Notes: generated by a model from the sequence alone, not told the origin. A stretch of 64,000 nt of DNA from Vulcanimicrobiota bacterium (GCA_903970555.1 CAJCJD010000205.1:1-64000); one strand, 5' to 3'. Positions 1 to 8,253 are shown, numbered from the stretch's first letter. Made by a program: numbers and translations.

Positions 1-101
1 TCGGCCGTGATCAGCGCCTTGTAACGCTCGATCATCGCCGGAACCTGCTCGCTCTGGTCAGGGTGGACCAGAAACACTACTTCGTAATGACGCAAGGTCA
101 T
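1..101 (-). CDS. rpsF: 30S ribosomal protein S6, N-terminal part (cut by window edge)
   Basis: The first 33 codons of ribosomal protein S6 read leftward off the window edge. S6 binds S18 on the platform of the 30S subunit. The visible N-terminus contains [18 protein letters not shown], the typical first beta strand and helix of gammaproteobacterial S6. The ATG at 101-99 is preceded on the minus strand by AAGGAG at good spacing, which fixes the start. The rest of the gene, probably followed by rpsR and rplI, lies outside the window. Confidence 0.93.
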   Translation of the reverse strand, partial: MTLRHYEVVFLVHPDQSEQVPAMIERYKALITA

Positions 102-207
102 TGGGGAAACTCCTTATGGATGCGACCCTTACGGGCCTCGCAGCCTCCCGCGGATGCGGTGAGGCAAGAGACTGCCCATGCCCTAAGTGGGTATGGACAG
201 AAGCGGA

Positions 208-237
208 ATTGTAAGCGGGATCAATCAGTCAGCGCAA
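208..237 (-). promoter_or_regulatory. Predicted sigma-70 promoter for rpsF
   Basis: Read on the minus strand there is TTGCGC (237-232), an 18-nt spacer and TACAAT (213-208). Transcription would start near 201, giving a leader of about 100 nt before rpsF. That leader is GC-rich and could fold. Leaders of rpsF operons in many bacteria carry an S6:S18-binding RNA, but I cannot confirm its conserved bulge by eye. The assignment rests on motif and position only. Confidence 0.45.
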
Positions 238-297
238 GTCGCTGAATTGACTGGAGATGGGCACGAGCGGCACGCGTGCCACCCGGTCAACGCAATC

Positions 298-325
298 CGT
301 CGTCCCAGCTTTCGCCGGGACGACG
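298..325. repeat. REP-like palindrome between erpA and rpsF
   Basis: CGTCGTCCC (298-306) and GGGACGACG (317-325) form a perfect 9-bp stem around a 10-nt loop. The 'cgtcgtccc...cgaaagc...gggacgacg' design resembles dispersed REP-like units of proteobacteria. It lies 39 nt downstream of the erpA-like gene and could help end its transcript, although no U-run follows. Confidence 0.5.
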
Positions 326-363
326 AGGGAATACGTGCGCTGCAGGGATCCGGGACGCGAGAT

Positions 364-690
364 TTACCCAACCGTAAAACTTTCCCCGCAACCACACTCC
401 CCCGTCGCATTGGGGTTGTGGAACACGAAGCTCGCGTTGAGCCCCTGGCGCTGGAAATCGATCACGGTGCCCTCGACCAGCGGCAGGCTTTTGGTATCCA
501 CGATCACCGGCACGCCGTCGATCTCAAAGGCCTGATCGTCGGTGCCCACGGTATCGGCCAGATCCACCACGTAGGCGAATCCGGAACAGCCGGTACGTTT
601 CACGCCAAAACGAACACCTGCGGCTGCAGGCGTCTGCGCCAGAAACTGGCGCATGCGTTGATTGGCGGAGGCGGTAATTGAAATAGTCAT
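364..690 (-). CDS. erpA: A-type iron-sulfur cluster carrier / insertion protein (ErpA/IscA family)
   Basis: This 108-residue protein of the HesB/IscA/SufA family passes 4Fe-4S or 2Fe-2S clusters to apo-enzymes in the cytoplasm. The three conserved cluster cysteines are visible: Cys35 in RTGCSGF and the C-terminal pair Cys99/Cys101 in GECGCGESF. The ATG at 690 is chosen over an upstream ATG at 711 because AGGAAG sits 9 nt before it; the longer start would run through that ribosome site. No isc or suf genes are adjacent, which suits a stand-alone ErpA-type carrier. Assignment within the A-type family (ErpA, IscA or SufA) is uncertain. Confidence 0.85.
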   Translation of the reverse strand: MTISITASANQRMRQFLAQTPAAAGVRFGVKRTGCSGFAYVVDLADTVGTDDQAFEIDGVPVIVDTKSLPLVEGTVIDFQRQGLNASFVFHNPNATGECGCGESFTVG

Positions 691-766
691 AAAGGTCAGC
701 ACTTCCTGCATGTCGCAGTGCAGGCAACGGCTACATTATCATGCCCGCTTGCCTTAACGCCCAAAA

Positions 767-997
767 GGGCGAGCTGACTAATTCTACGTAGACGGCATGC
801 TGTCCAGAAGGCTCGCAAGGTGTGTCGTGCGGCGCAGCTTGCGAGCCTTCTGGACACCACCCTTCGGGCCGGTCCTGTCTGTCCGCATGCCTTCGGTCCG
901 GCGGCTCGACAGACGGCCAGTCTGCCTTCGCCGACGCCCCTGTGGCCTGCGAACAGACAGGACCGGTGACGCCTACGTAGAATTAGTCAACTCGCCC
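767..997. mobile_element. 231-bp MITE-like element with 24-bp inverted-repeat ends and nested palindromes
   Basis: The ends (767-790 and 974-997) are 24-bp inverted repeats matching at 23 of 24 positions; their shared core is GACTAATTCTACGTA. Inside are a perfect 19-bp hairpin (801-819 pairing with 838-856, 18-nt loop) and a perfect 14-bp pair (869-882 with 953-966). No ORF of interest is present. Inverted ends, small size and no coding capacity are the marks of a miniature inverted-repeat element or a large structured repeat. No clear target-site duplication is visible. It occupies most of the 341-bp gap before asnS. Confidence 0.6.
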
Positions 998-1031
998 TAG
1001 ACATGGGCGCCTCTCCCAGGAGTTTCAATCC

Positions 1032-2432
1032 ATGACGGTGGTCAGCGTCAAACAGGCCCTTTCCGGCAAACTCGAAGCCGGCAGCAAAGTTACCGTGCGC
1101 GGCTGGGTGCGGACCCAGCGCGAATCCAAGGCTGGCCTGTCCTTCGTCAATGTGACTGACGGTTCATGCTTCGACCCGATCCAGGCCGTGGTGCCGGCCA
1201 CGCTGGCGAACTACGAAAGCGAGGTCAAGCACCTCACGACCGGCGCAGCCCTGATTGTCACCGGCACGCTGGTGCCGTCGCAGGGCAAGGGCCAGGCGTT
1301 CGAGTTGCAAGCCGAAAGCGTGCAGGTCACCGGCTTTGTCGATGATCCGAACACCTACCCCATCCAGCCCAAAGCGCACTCGATGGAATTTTTGCGCGAA
1401 GTCGCACATCTGCGTCCGCGCACGAACCTGTTCGGCGCTGTGACGCGCGTGCGCCACACGATGATGATGGCCATCCATCGTCATCTCACCGAGCAGGGTT
1501 TCTTCTGGATCAATACGCCCATCATCACGACCTCGGATGCCGAGGGCGCGGGTGACATGTTCCGTTTGTCCACGTTGGATCTTGCGAATCTGCCCCGCAA
1601 TGAACAAGGCAAGATCGATTTCCGCAAGGATTTCTTCGGCCGCGAAGCGTTTCTCACCGTGTCCGGCCAGCTCAACGTCGAAGCGTATGCATTGGCGATG
1701 AGCAAGGTGTACACCTTCGGCCCGACCTTCCGCGCGGAAAACTCCAACACGCCGCGCCATCTGGCCGAATTCTGGATGGTGGAGCCGGAAATTGCCTTCG
1801 CTGACCTCGCCGCCGATGCGGACTGCGCCGAAGCGTTTCTGAAGGCGATCTTCAAGGCGGTGCTCGACGAGCGCGCGGATGACATGGCGTTTTTCGCCGA
1901 ACGCGTGCAACCGGACGCCATCACTCGCCTGGAAAACTTCATCGCGCAGCCGTTCGAACGCATCGACTACACCGATGCCATCGAGATCCTGAAAAAATCG
2001 GGCCAGAAATTCGATTTCCCGGTCGCCTGGGGCGTCGATCTGCAAACCGAACACGAACGCTACCTGGCCGAGAAACACGTCGGCCGCCCGGTCGTGGTGA
2101 TGAACTACCCCGAGCAGATCAAGGCTTTCTACATGCGCCTGAACGACGACGAGAAAACCGTCGCCGCGATGGACGTGCTCGCCCCCGGCATTGGCGAAAT
2201 CATCGGCGGCAGCCAGCGCGAGGAACGCCTGGACTACCTCGACCGCCGCATGGCCAAGTTTGGTCTCGATACCGCCACTTACGGCTGGTATCGTGATCTG
2301 CGCCGATATGGCACCGTACCCCACGCAGGCTTTGGTCTCGGCTTCGAACGCTTGCTGGTGTACGTATGCGGGTTATCCAATATCCGCGATGCCATCCCCT
2401 ATCCCCGCGCGGCAGGGAGTGCCGAATTCTGA
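1032..2432 (+). CDS. asnS: Asparagine-tRNA ligase
   Basis: This class IIb aminoacyl-tRNA synthetase charges tRNA-Asn with asparagine in the cytoplasm. At 466 residues it equals the usual length of the bacterial enzyme. An OB-fold anticodon-binding domain (about residues 1-110, with [20 protein letters not shown]) precedes the catalytic core. Class II motif 2 ([20 protein letters not shown]) and motif 3 ([13 protein letters not shown]) are intact. AGGAG lies 8 nt before the ATG. A lipoprotein gene starts 3 nt after the stop and may be co-transcribed. The MITE-like element lies directly upstream, so the asnS promoter may lie in or beyond it. Confidence 0.97.
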   Translation: MTVVSVKQALSGKLEAGSKVTVRGWVRTQRESKAGLSFVNVTDGSCFDPIQAVVPATLANYESEVKHLTTGAALIVTGTLVPSQGKGQAFELQAESVQVTGFVDDPNTYPIQPKAHSMEFLREVAHLRPRTNLFGAVTRVRHTMMMAIHRHLTEQGFFWINTPIITTSDAEGAGDMFRLSTLDLANLPRNEQGKIDFRKDFFGREAFLTVSGQLNVEAYALAMSKVYTFGPTFRAENSNTPRHLAEFWMVEPEIAFADLAADADCAEAFLKAIFKAVLDERADDMAFFAERVQPDAITRLENFIAQPFERIDYTDAIEILKKSGQKFDFPVAWGVDLQTEHERYLAEKHVGRPVVVMNYPEQIKAFYMRLNDDEKTVAAMDVLAPGIGEIIGGSQREERLDYLDRRMAKFGLDTATYGWYRDLRRYGTVPHAGFGLGFERLLVYVCGLSNIRDAIPYPRAAGSAEF

Positions 2433-2435
2433 TCA

Positions 2436-3245
2436 ATGTTGCTCATGCGCCTCAGACTGCTACTTACACTTACCGTCATCCTCCTGCTTGCCGCTTGCCA
2501 TAGCGTCAAGCTGCCGTCGATACCGCTGCCGACCAACATCCTGCCGCAAAGTCCGCCGACCAAATCGCTGGCCGACGCGAAAAAGCAGCTGGATCAGGCG
2601 ACGCCGTGCTGTACGAGCTTTGCGGATTTCTCATACCAAGCGCGCCTACCCTGGCGGCCACAGCAGTTCGTGCTGGGCAATGGCAGTCCGGTGGCGGCGA
2701 TCAACGGCGTGCGTAGCTATTTCTTGAGCTTCGTACTGCCGGTGGATGCCAAGCTGCCGTACAAGATCGCGCTGAAATCCGAGCTCAACGGACGCTCCGT
2801 CGGCAACTCCAGTTATCTGTTCGCCCCTAGCGTGGTTCAGCTCAACGACGCGTTCCAACCGATCGATTCGCAGGACGTAAAACTGTGCGAATACATGGGC
2901 TGGAGCAACAGCGACAGTGGCGCATTCGGCAGCGTGACCATCACCGACAAGCGCGCGCGCTATGTGGTGGTGTACAGCTCCGGCAAGCAGCAAACGGACA
3001 ACACCTATTGGGAACAGTCCGCCAGCACCTTCTCCACCTCCAGCAGCACCGCGCCGGCAGCCGTCAGCATGGGCGGCAGCTACAAGATCCAGCACGGTCC
3101 CGATGGCACGGTCTGGGTCGGCATGATGGACAAGTCCTATTCCGAAGCGGTGAACAAAGCCGTTTGTGGCAAGGCGCCGCAAGGTGACGGCGTGCTGCAT
3201 TCCCTGCGCACGGATTTGCCGCATGTGAGTTGGAGTAGCCTTTGA
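2436..3245 (+). CDS. MalM-like periplasmic lipoprotein
   Basis: A 269-residue exported lipoprotein. The N-terminus has a hydrophobic stretch ending in the lipobox LLAAC (Cys near residue 21). The middle, with a 'gSPVAAINGV...LKSELN...YLFAPSVVQLNDAFQPI' pattern, resembles the beta-rich MalM family, and the C-terminal YSEAVNKAV resembles the MalM terminal helix. MalM is a periplasmic protein of unclear role from the E. coli maltose operon. No maltose gene is nearby, so the functional link cannot be carried over. The similarity is recalled by eye. The gene follows asnS by 3 nt and overlaps the next gene by 4 nt. Confidence 0.65.
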   Translation: MLLMRLRLLLTLTVILLLAACHSVKLPSIPLPTNILPQSPPTKSLADAKKQLDQATPCCTSFADFSYQARLPWRPQQFVLGNGSPVAAINGVRSYFLSFVLPVDAKLPYKIALKSELNGRSVGNSSYLFAPSVVQLNDAFQPIDSQDVKLCEYMGWSNSDSGAFGSVTITDKRARYVVVYSSGKQQTDNTYWEQSASTFSTSSSTAPAAVSMGGSYKIQHGPDGTVWVGMMDKSYSEAVNKAVCGKAPQGDGVLHSLRTDLPHVSWSSL

Positions 3246-3568
3246 TCCAGTTCGTGGTTTATATCGGGTTGCTGCTGATCGGCCTTGCATGTTTCGCCAC
3301 GCATGCAGTTCTGCCCTTTCGTATTGCCAAGCATCTACGTCAGGATTACCCGCAACACTGGAAAGTGATCGTCGATACCGGCAGCGGTACGGCCGCACAT
3401 GGACCACAGCTGTGGCTGCGGATGCAGCACGTACTGCGATCGCCCGCTATTGCCGCCATCGACAACGCCAAGATCACGCGTTTATGGCGCATCTGGCGCT
3501 ACAGTCAGTGGGTGGCGTGGGGATGCTGGATCGCCGCGCTCGCCTTGCAATGGTTCAGCCGTTCCTGA
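3242..3568 (+). CDS. Small membrane protein of unknown function
   Basis: A 108-residue protein. It has one hydrophobic segment at residues 2-25 and another at the C-terminus (WVAWGCWIAALALQWF), with a charged, helix-rich middle between them, so it probably crosses the inner membrane twice. The start is TTG at 3242, overlapping the last codon of the MalM-like gene (TTGA), which implies translational coupling. I do not recognise the family. The asnS neighbourhood suggests only co-transcription. Confidence 0.6.
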   Translation: MIQFVVYIGLLLIGLACFATHAVLPFRIAKHLRQDYPQHWKVIVDTGSGTAAHGPQLWLRMQHVLRSPAIAAIDNAKITRLWRIWRYSQWVAWGCWIAALALQWFSRS

Positions 3569-3590
3569 ATTCGCGCGCCGAGGAGATCAC

Positions 3591-4382
3591 ATGGAGTTGA
3601 ACCTGAGCGGCCGTCACGCACTGGTGTGTGGCGCATCCCAAGGCATTGGCCGCGCAACAGCCATCGAGCTGGCCGAGCTGGGCGCCAATGTCACCTTGCT
3701 GGCACGTTCCGCCGATCAACTCAACGCTGTAGCCGAAGGCCTGCCGCGGAAACACCCGACGCAACGCCATGATTGGCGCAGCGTCGATATGCAGGACACC
3801 AGCAGCCTGCAAGCCATCGCCGAAGACATCGTTGCCGCTCAGCCCGTACACATCCTGATCAACAACACCGGCGGCCCGCCGGGCGGACCGGCCTTCAGCG
3901 CCGAGCCGGCCGCTTTCGAAAGCACCTTCCGGCAGCATTTGCTGGCGGGGCACGTGCTGCTGCAAGCCGTGTTGCCGGGTATGCGCGAGAGCGGTTACGG
4001 CCGTTTGGTCAACGTCATTTCCACCTCGGTGAAGGAACCGATTCCCGGGCTGGGCGTGTCCAATACCGTCCGCGCCGCCGTGGCGGCCTGGGCGAAAACG
4101 CTGGCAGGCGAACTTGCCGCCGACGGCATCACCGTCAACAACGTGCTGCCGGGCTATACCCGCACGGCACGGCTCGATGGCCTGCTCGGTGCGCAATCGA
4201 AGAAGACCGGCCGCAGCGAAGAAGCCCTGGCTGAAGAAATGGCTGCGGCCGTTCCGGCACGACGCTTCGGCGAGCCAGGCGAAGTGGCGGCCGTCATCGC
4301 GTTCCTGTGCACGCCGGCCGCCGCGTACGTCAATGGCGTCAGCATCGCAGTGGATGGCGGCCGCACGCGTGCGCTGAGCTGA
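3591..4382 (+). CDS. SDR-fold oxidoreductase-like protein with degenerate catalytic site
   Basis: A 263-residue Rossmann protein resembling 3-oxoacyl-ACP reductases. The dinucleotide motif GASQGIG (about residues 14-20) and the NNTGG strand are intact. Where SDRs carry the catalytic YxxxK, this protein reads SNTVRAAV, so Tyr is replaced by Ser and Lys by Arg. This matches my recollection of a known BKR-like SDR subgroup that lacks the canonical tetrad. The start ATG at 3591 follows GAGGAG at good spacing; upstream in-frame codons belong to another frame. It leads the aminomuconate operon, so a role in kynurenine or aromatic breakdown is inferred from context only. Confidence 0.85.
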   Translation: MELNLSGRHALVCGASQGIGRATAIELAELGANVTLLARSADQLNAVAEGLPRKHPTQRHDWRSVDMQDTSSLQAIAEDIVAAQPVHILINNTGGPPGGPAFSAEPAAFESTFRQHLLAGHVLLQAVLPGMRESGYGRLVNVISTSVKEPIPGLGVSNTVRAAVAAWAKTLAGELAADGITVNNVLPGYTRTARLDGLLGAQSKKTGRSEEALAEEMAAAVPARRFGEPGEVAAVIAFLCTPAAAYVNGVSIAVDGGRTRALS

Positions 4383-4441
4383 CCCCATACGTACGCACGC
4401 GTTCGGTGCAATCGGCGCGCTCACGTTTTAAGCTTGTGCAG

Positions 4442-5893
4442 ATGCCAAGCATACGCCTCGCCAATCTGATTGACGGTCGCCTGCAGGCGCCCCAGGACAA
4501 CCGCTGGCTCGACATCTACGAGCCCGCCACCGGCGCAGTGTTCGCAAGCTGCCCGGACTCCACCGCTGCCGATGTCGAAGCCGCCGTGCAGGCTGCACAA
4601 AAGGCCGCGCCGGGATGGGCGGCGATGCCTGCCGATGAACGTGCCCGCCTGCTCCATCGTCTCGCCGATCTGATCGACGCTCGCCTCGACGAATTTGCCG
4701 CGCTTGAATCGCGCGACAGCGGCAAGCCGGTGGCGCTCGCCAAACGTCTGGACATTCCGCGAGCCGTCTCCAATTTGCGCTTCTTTGCAGCAGCCATCGT
4801 GGCCTGGGATAGCGAATCGCACGCAATGGAAAGCGGCGCCATCAACTACACGTTGCGCCGTCCGCTCGGCGTGGTCGGCTGCATAAGTCCCTGGAATCTG
4901 CCGCTGTATCTCTTCACCTGGAAAATCGCGCCCGCCTTGGCCAGTGGCAATGCGGTAGTAGCCAAACCTTCTGAAATCACGCCGTGCACCGCTGCACTGC
5001 TCGGCGAACTGAGCATCGAAGCCGGATTTCCGCCTGGCGTGTTGAACATCGTGCAAGGACGCGGCCCGACCAGCGGGCAAGCCATCGTCGAGCATCCCGC
5101 CATCAAGGCGGTGTCCTTCACTGGCAGCACGCGTACCGGCGCCAGCATTGCCGCGGCGGCGGCTCCGCACTTCAAGAAAGTGTCGTTGGAACTGGGCGGC
5201 AAGAATCCCGCTATCGTTTTCGCGGATGCCGAGCTTTCCGACGAAAATCTCGACACCATTGTGCGCTCAGGCTTCGCCAATCAAGGCGAAATCTGCCTGT
5301 GCGGTTCGCGCTTGCTGGTGCAACGCTCGATCTACGACACGTTTCGCGAACGCTATCTGGCGAAGGTAAATGCCTTGCGCGTCGGCGACCCGCAGGACGC
5401 GAGCAGCGACCTAGGGGCACTGGTCTCGCGCGAACACTTCGACAAAGTGATGGGCTGCATCGAACAGGCACGCGAAGAAGGCGGCCGCATTCTTTCCGGC
5501 GGCGAAGCACTCACCGTCTCCGGTCGCTGCGCCGAAGGTTGGTTCGTTGCACCTACGGTGATCGACGGATTGCCGAATGATGCCGTCACCAACCAGCAGG
5601 AAATCTTTGGACCCGTCGTCACGCTGATCCCCTTCGACGACGAAGCCGATGCCTTGGCGATTGCCAATGGCACCACTTACGGTCTCGCCGCCTCGCTATG
5701 GACCACTGATCTTTCGCGCGCGCACCGCATGGCCGCACAACTGGAATTCGGCATCGTCTGGATCAACTGCTGGCTGCTGCGCGATTTGCGCACGCCATTC
5801 GGCGGCAGCAAGCAATCGGGCGTCGGTCGGGAAGGTGGCACGGAAGCGCTGCGCTTCTTCACCGAGCCACGCAATATTTGCATTCGTTACTGA
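4442..5893 (+). CDS. 2-aminomuconate-6-semialdehyde dehydrogenase (ALDH8-like)
   Basis: A 483-residue NAD-dependent aldehyde dehydrogenase. The catalytic glutamate is in LELGGKNP and the nucleophilic cysteine in FANQGEICLCGSR. The latter segment, together with the C-terminal WTTDLSRAHRM, WINCWLLRDL and PFGGSKQSGVGREGG, closely follows the ALDH8A1 / aminomuconic-semialdehyde dehydrogenase branch. That enzyme oxidises 2-aminomuconate semialdehyde in tryptophan breakdown through 3-hydroxyanthranilate. A 2-aminomuconate-deaminase-like gene lies two positions downstream and supports the assignment. The start at 4442 was chosen because the longer reading overlaps the SDR gene. Hydroxymuconic-semialdehyde dehydrogenase is the main alternative. 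Confidence 0.87.
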   Translation: MPSIRLANLIDGRLQAPQDNRWLDIYEPATGAVFASCPDSTAADVEAAVQAAQKAAPGWAAMPADERARLLHRLADLIDARLDEFAALESRDSGKPVALAKRLDIPRAVSNLRFFAAAIVAWDSESHAMESGAINYTLRRPLGVVGCISPWNLPLYLFTWKIAPALASGNAVVAKPSEITPCTAALLGELSIEAGFPPGVLNIVQGRGPTSGQAIVEHPAIKAVSFTGSTRTGASIAAAAAPHFKKVSLELGGKNPAIVFADAELSDENLDTIVRSGFANQGEICLCGSRLLVQRSIYDTFRERYLAKVNALRVGDPQDASSDLGALVSREHFDKVMGCIEQAREEGGRILSGGEALTVSGRCAEGWFVAPTVIDGLPNDAVTNQQEIFGPVVTLIPFDDEADALAIANGTTYGLAASLWTTDLSRAHRMAAQLEFGIVWINCWLLRDLRTPFGGSKQSGVGREGGTEALRFFTEPRNICIRY

Positions 5894-5903
5894 GGAATAC
5901 GCC

Positions 5904-6572
5904 TTGAGCAGCCCACTGCAGAATTTGATCGACAGCAACCGTCGCTGGTCGGCCGAGATGACTCGCACCGATCCGCAATTCTTCGAACGCCTGGCCAAGC
6001 AGCAATCGCCCAAGTATCTGTGGATCGGCTGCTCCGATTCGCGCGTACCCGCCACGCAAATCGTGGACTTGCCTCCCGGCGAGATCTTCGTGCAGCGCAA
6101 TGTCGCCAACGTGGTGTCGCACACGGATCTCAATTGCCTAAGCACAATCCAGTTCGCGGTAGATGTGCTGAAGGTGGAACACATCATCGTGGTCGGGCAT
6201 TACGGCTGCGGCGGTGTGCAGGCCGTACTCGATGAACGACGACTCGGCCTGGTCGACAACTGGCTGCGCCATGTGGGTGACGTGGCGCAAAAGCACACGG
6301 ATACGCTCACCTCGCTCAGCTCCATGCCTTTGCGCAATACGCGCTTGTGCGAGCTCAACGCGATCGAGCAAGTGGTCAACGTGTGTCAAACCACCATCGT
6401 GATGGAAGCATGGGAACGCGGACAGCCGCTCTCGGTGCATGCCTGGTGCTACAGCCTGGCCAATGGCCACATGCATGACCTTGGCATGCATGTCGATTCG
6501 CGCCAATCACTGCGCCCGACTTACGAACACGCGCTACATCAGCTGATGCAACACGTCGGAGAACCGCGATGA
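5904..6572 (+). CDS. can: Beta-class carbonic anhydrase
   Basis: This 222-residue enzyme interconverts CO2 and bicarbonate. The beta-class zinc ligands and Asp/Arg dyad are seen in WIGCSDSRVP and VVGHYGCGGV. The start is a TTG at 5904 preceded by GAGGAA; no in-frame ATG fits the conserved N-terminus (SSPLQNLIDSNRRW). The gene sits 10 nt after the dehydrogenase stop and overlaps the RidA-like gene by ATGA, so it belongs to the same operon. Its presence there is unusual. It may handle CO2 from upstream decarboxylation of aminocarboxymuconate semialdehyde, which is inference. Confidence 0.95.
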   Translation: MSSPLQNLIDSNRRWSAEMTRTDPQFFERLAKQQSPKYLWIGCSDSRVPATQIVDLPPGEIFVQRNVANVVSHTDLNCLSTIQFAVDVLKVEHIIVVGHYGCGGVQAVLDERRLGLVDNWLRHVGDVAQKHTDTLTSLSSMPLRNTRLCELNAIEQVVNVCQTTIVMEAWERGQPLSVHAWCYSLANGHMHDLGMHVDSRQSLRPTYEHALHQLMQHVGEPR

Positions 6573-6997
6573 GTGGGGTGGTGCGCACCGATACGGCCCC
6601 CGCGCCGGTCGGCGCGTACCCCCATGCGCGACGTGTTGGCGACCTGTTGTTCCTCTCCGGTGTTGGCCCACGCCAACCTTTCACGAACGCAATTCCAGGC
6701 AATGTCCACGATGCCGATGGCCGACTGGTCAGCTACGACATCGAACAACAATGCCGGCAGGTTTTCGCGAATGTGCGTGCGGTGTTGGAAGCCAGCGGCG
6801 CGCGCTTGGAACAACTAGTCGATGTCACGGTATTTCTGACCGACATGACGCGCGACTTCCCCGTCTACAACCGTCTTTACGCCGAGTACTTCAAAGGCGT
6901 CGATGCCTGCCGCACTACGCTGGGCATCACGGCATTACCCACGCCGATTGCGATCGAGCTGAAGTGCATTGCTGCGTTGCCGTTTTCGGCACGTTGA
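6569..6997 (+). CDS. RidA-family deaminase, probable 2-aminomuconate deaminase
   Basis: This 142-residue protein has the YjgF/YER057c/UK114 (RidA) trimeric fold. The N-terminal APVGAYPHARRVGDLLFLSG and the LVDVTVFLTDM and PIAIELKCIA segments fit the aminomuconate-deaminase branch better than the short generic RidA (about 125-130 residues). The expected reaction is hydrolytic removal of ammonia from 2-aminomuconate to give 4-oxalocrotonate. The ATG overlaps the carbonic anhydrase stop by 4 nt. It is the last gene of the operon and a terminator follows. A general imine deaminase cannot be excluded. Confidence 0.78.
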   Translation: MSGVVRTDTAPAPVGAYPHARRVGDLLFLSGVGPRQPFTNAIPGNVHDADGRLVSYDIEQQCRQVFANVRAVLEASGARLEQLVDVTVFLTDMTRDFPVYNRLYAEYFKGVDACRTTLGITALPTPIAIELKCIAALPFSAR

Positions 6998-7004
6998 CAT
7001 TAAA

Positions 7005-7033
7005 AACCCCGGCTGGCAGAGCCAACCGGGGTT
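7005..7033. terminator. Hairpin terminator between convergent genes
   Basis: AACCCCGG at 7005-7012 pairs with CCGGGGTT at 7026-7033, with further TGGC/GCCA pairing inside and a 4-nt loop (one mismatch in the stem). It lies 8 nt after the RidA-like stop. A-rich sequence on the left gives a U-tract for transcripts arriving from the minus-strand gene at 7065, so it may work in both directions. Confidence 0.7.
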
Positions 7034-7064
7034 ATCGGTATACCGAACCGTATTACAAAAACGA

Positions 7065-7286
7065 TTACTTCCCGCCGGCCGTGCTGCTGGAAGCCGGAGC
7101 GGAGCTGCTGGCTGCCTTCTTGTGCGACTTGGTCGACGTGCTCGACTTCGCCTTGTGATGCTTGGCGGGAGCCGACGAGCTCGACGCAGCAGCCGGAGCG
7201 GCCGACGAAGAGTCCTGGGCGAACACCGAACCGGAAAGAGCCACACCCGCCACAAGCAGAGAAGCGATCGCAAGTTTACGCATCAT
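7065..7286 (-). CDS. Small exported Ser/Ala/Lys-rich protein
   Basis: A 73-residue protein with a clear signal peptide (RKLAIASLLVAGVALSGSVFA, cleavage after VFAQ or just before). The mature part is a low-complexity chain of Ser and Ala with Lys/His clusters (PAKHHKAKSS, TKSHKKAASS). The composition resembles short acid-shock-like or histone-like exported proteins, but I do not recognise a family. The start at 7286 was chosen because GAGG lies 9 nt upstream and a signal peptide follows at once; longer readings run into unlikely sequence. Confidence 0.7.
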   Translation of the reverse strand: MMRKLAIASLLVAGVALSGSVFAQDSSSAAPAAASSSSAPAKHHKAKSSTSTKSHKKAASSSAPASSSTAGGK

Positions 7287-7464
7287 GATCATGAGCCTCG
7301 AGATTTTGATTGCCACGGACCCGGCCGGAACCCGGCAAACGCGGGCGGGTGGCGGCACAACAATGCATCGGTCTCGGCATACCGGAACTGAACGGCGGTC
7401 AGAAATCATGAGCAATTGCTGACAAATTGAACAAGACATCCGCAACTACCTTCAAATGCTGTTT

Positions 7465-8253
7465 TTAGCGCAATTCGCCTAGACATTTTTGTAACAACTG
7501 GCGGATCGTGCCCTGCACCAAAGGCGCCTTTGTCGCGTCCCAGGCGAAGCTTTCCTCGTTCATGTATTGACACTGCGAGAGCTCCAGCTGCACGGCATGA
7601 ACGCCCTCCCTGGGTTGCCCGTAATGCCTGGTGATGTAGCCACCCTTGAAGCGACCATTGAGCACGAAGTCGTAGCGGGACTGAGCCTCCATGACATGAG
7701 TGAGTCCCCATTGGAGGTCGGGACTGCAGCTGGCCCCATCGGCCGTACCTAAATTGAAATCCGGCAGCCGCCCTTCGAACAGCATGGGCACGTGGCTACG
7801 AATGGAATGACCATCCCACAGCACTACGCGCCCGTGTTGCGCTTTCAGTCGCGCAATCTCCTGCGCCAGCGCCTGGTGATACGGACGCCACCAGGTCTCG
7901 GTTCGCTGATGGATCTCATCGCTATCGGGTTCCTGGCCGTCCAGATAGAGCGGCTCACCGTCGAAACCGATGGTCGGCGCCAGACCGGTTTCGCGCCGCC
8001 CCGGATACAGGGCGTGCCCATCGGCCGGACGATTGAGATCGATCACGTAGCGCGACGCCACCGGCTTGAGCACGCTGGCGCCCAGCTCTTGCGCAAGCGG
8101 CTCGTAAAGCTGGGCCACATGCCAATCGGTATCAGGCGAACGGCGCGCTGACGGGCGCAGGCGCTTGGCCAGCTCGTCGGGAAGGTAGCTGCCGTTATGC
8201 GGCAGGCTGATCAGCAACGGGACATTGCCGCGGGTAAGGGTGAAAGTTTCCAT
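7465..8253 (-). CDS. hutG: N-formylglutamate deformylase
   Basis: This 262-residue amidohydrolase of the N-formylglutamate family splits N-formyl-L-glutamate into formate and glutamate, the last step of the five-step histidine-degradation route. Hallmarks are SLPHNGSYLP, SRYVIDLNR, LYPGRRETGL, WWRPYHQAL, LWDGHSIRSHVP and DFNLGTADGASC, with His and Asp residues that bind the metal. The start at 8253 begins at METFTLTRGN, the usual N-terminus. No other hut gene lies nearby. It is 25 nt downstream of gor on the same strand, and the two may share a transcript. Confidence 0.9.
   Translation of the reverse strand: METFTLTRGNVPLLISLPHNGSYLPDELAKRLRPSARRSPDTDWHVAQLYEPLAQELGASVLKPVASRYVIDLNRPADGHALYPGRRETGLAPTIGFDGEPLYLDGQEPDSDEIHQRTETWWRPYHQALAQEIARLKAQHGRVVLWDGHSIRSHVPMLFEGRLPDFNLGTADGASCSPDLQWGLTHVMEAQSRYDFVLNGRFKGGYITRHYGQPREGVHAVQLELSQCQYMNEESFAWDATKAPLVQGTIRQLLQKCLGELR

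Noticed and set aside
1164-2324. 386-codon minus-strand ORF opposite asnS
   Set aside because: A shadow of a GC-rich gene. Its translation is low-complexity and matches no family, while asnS on the other strand is intact.
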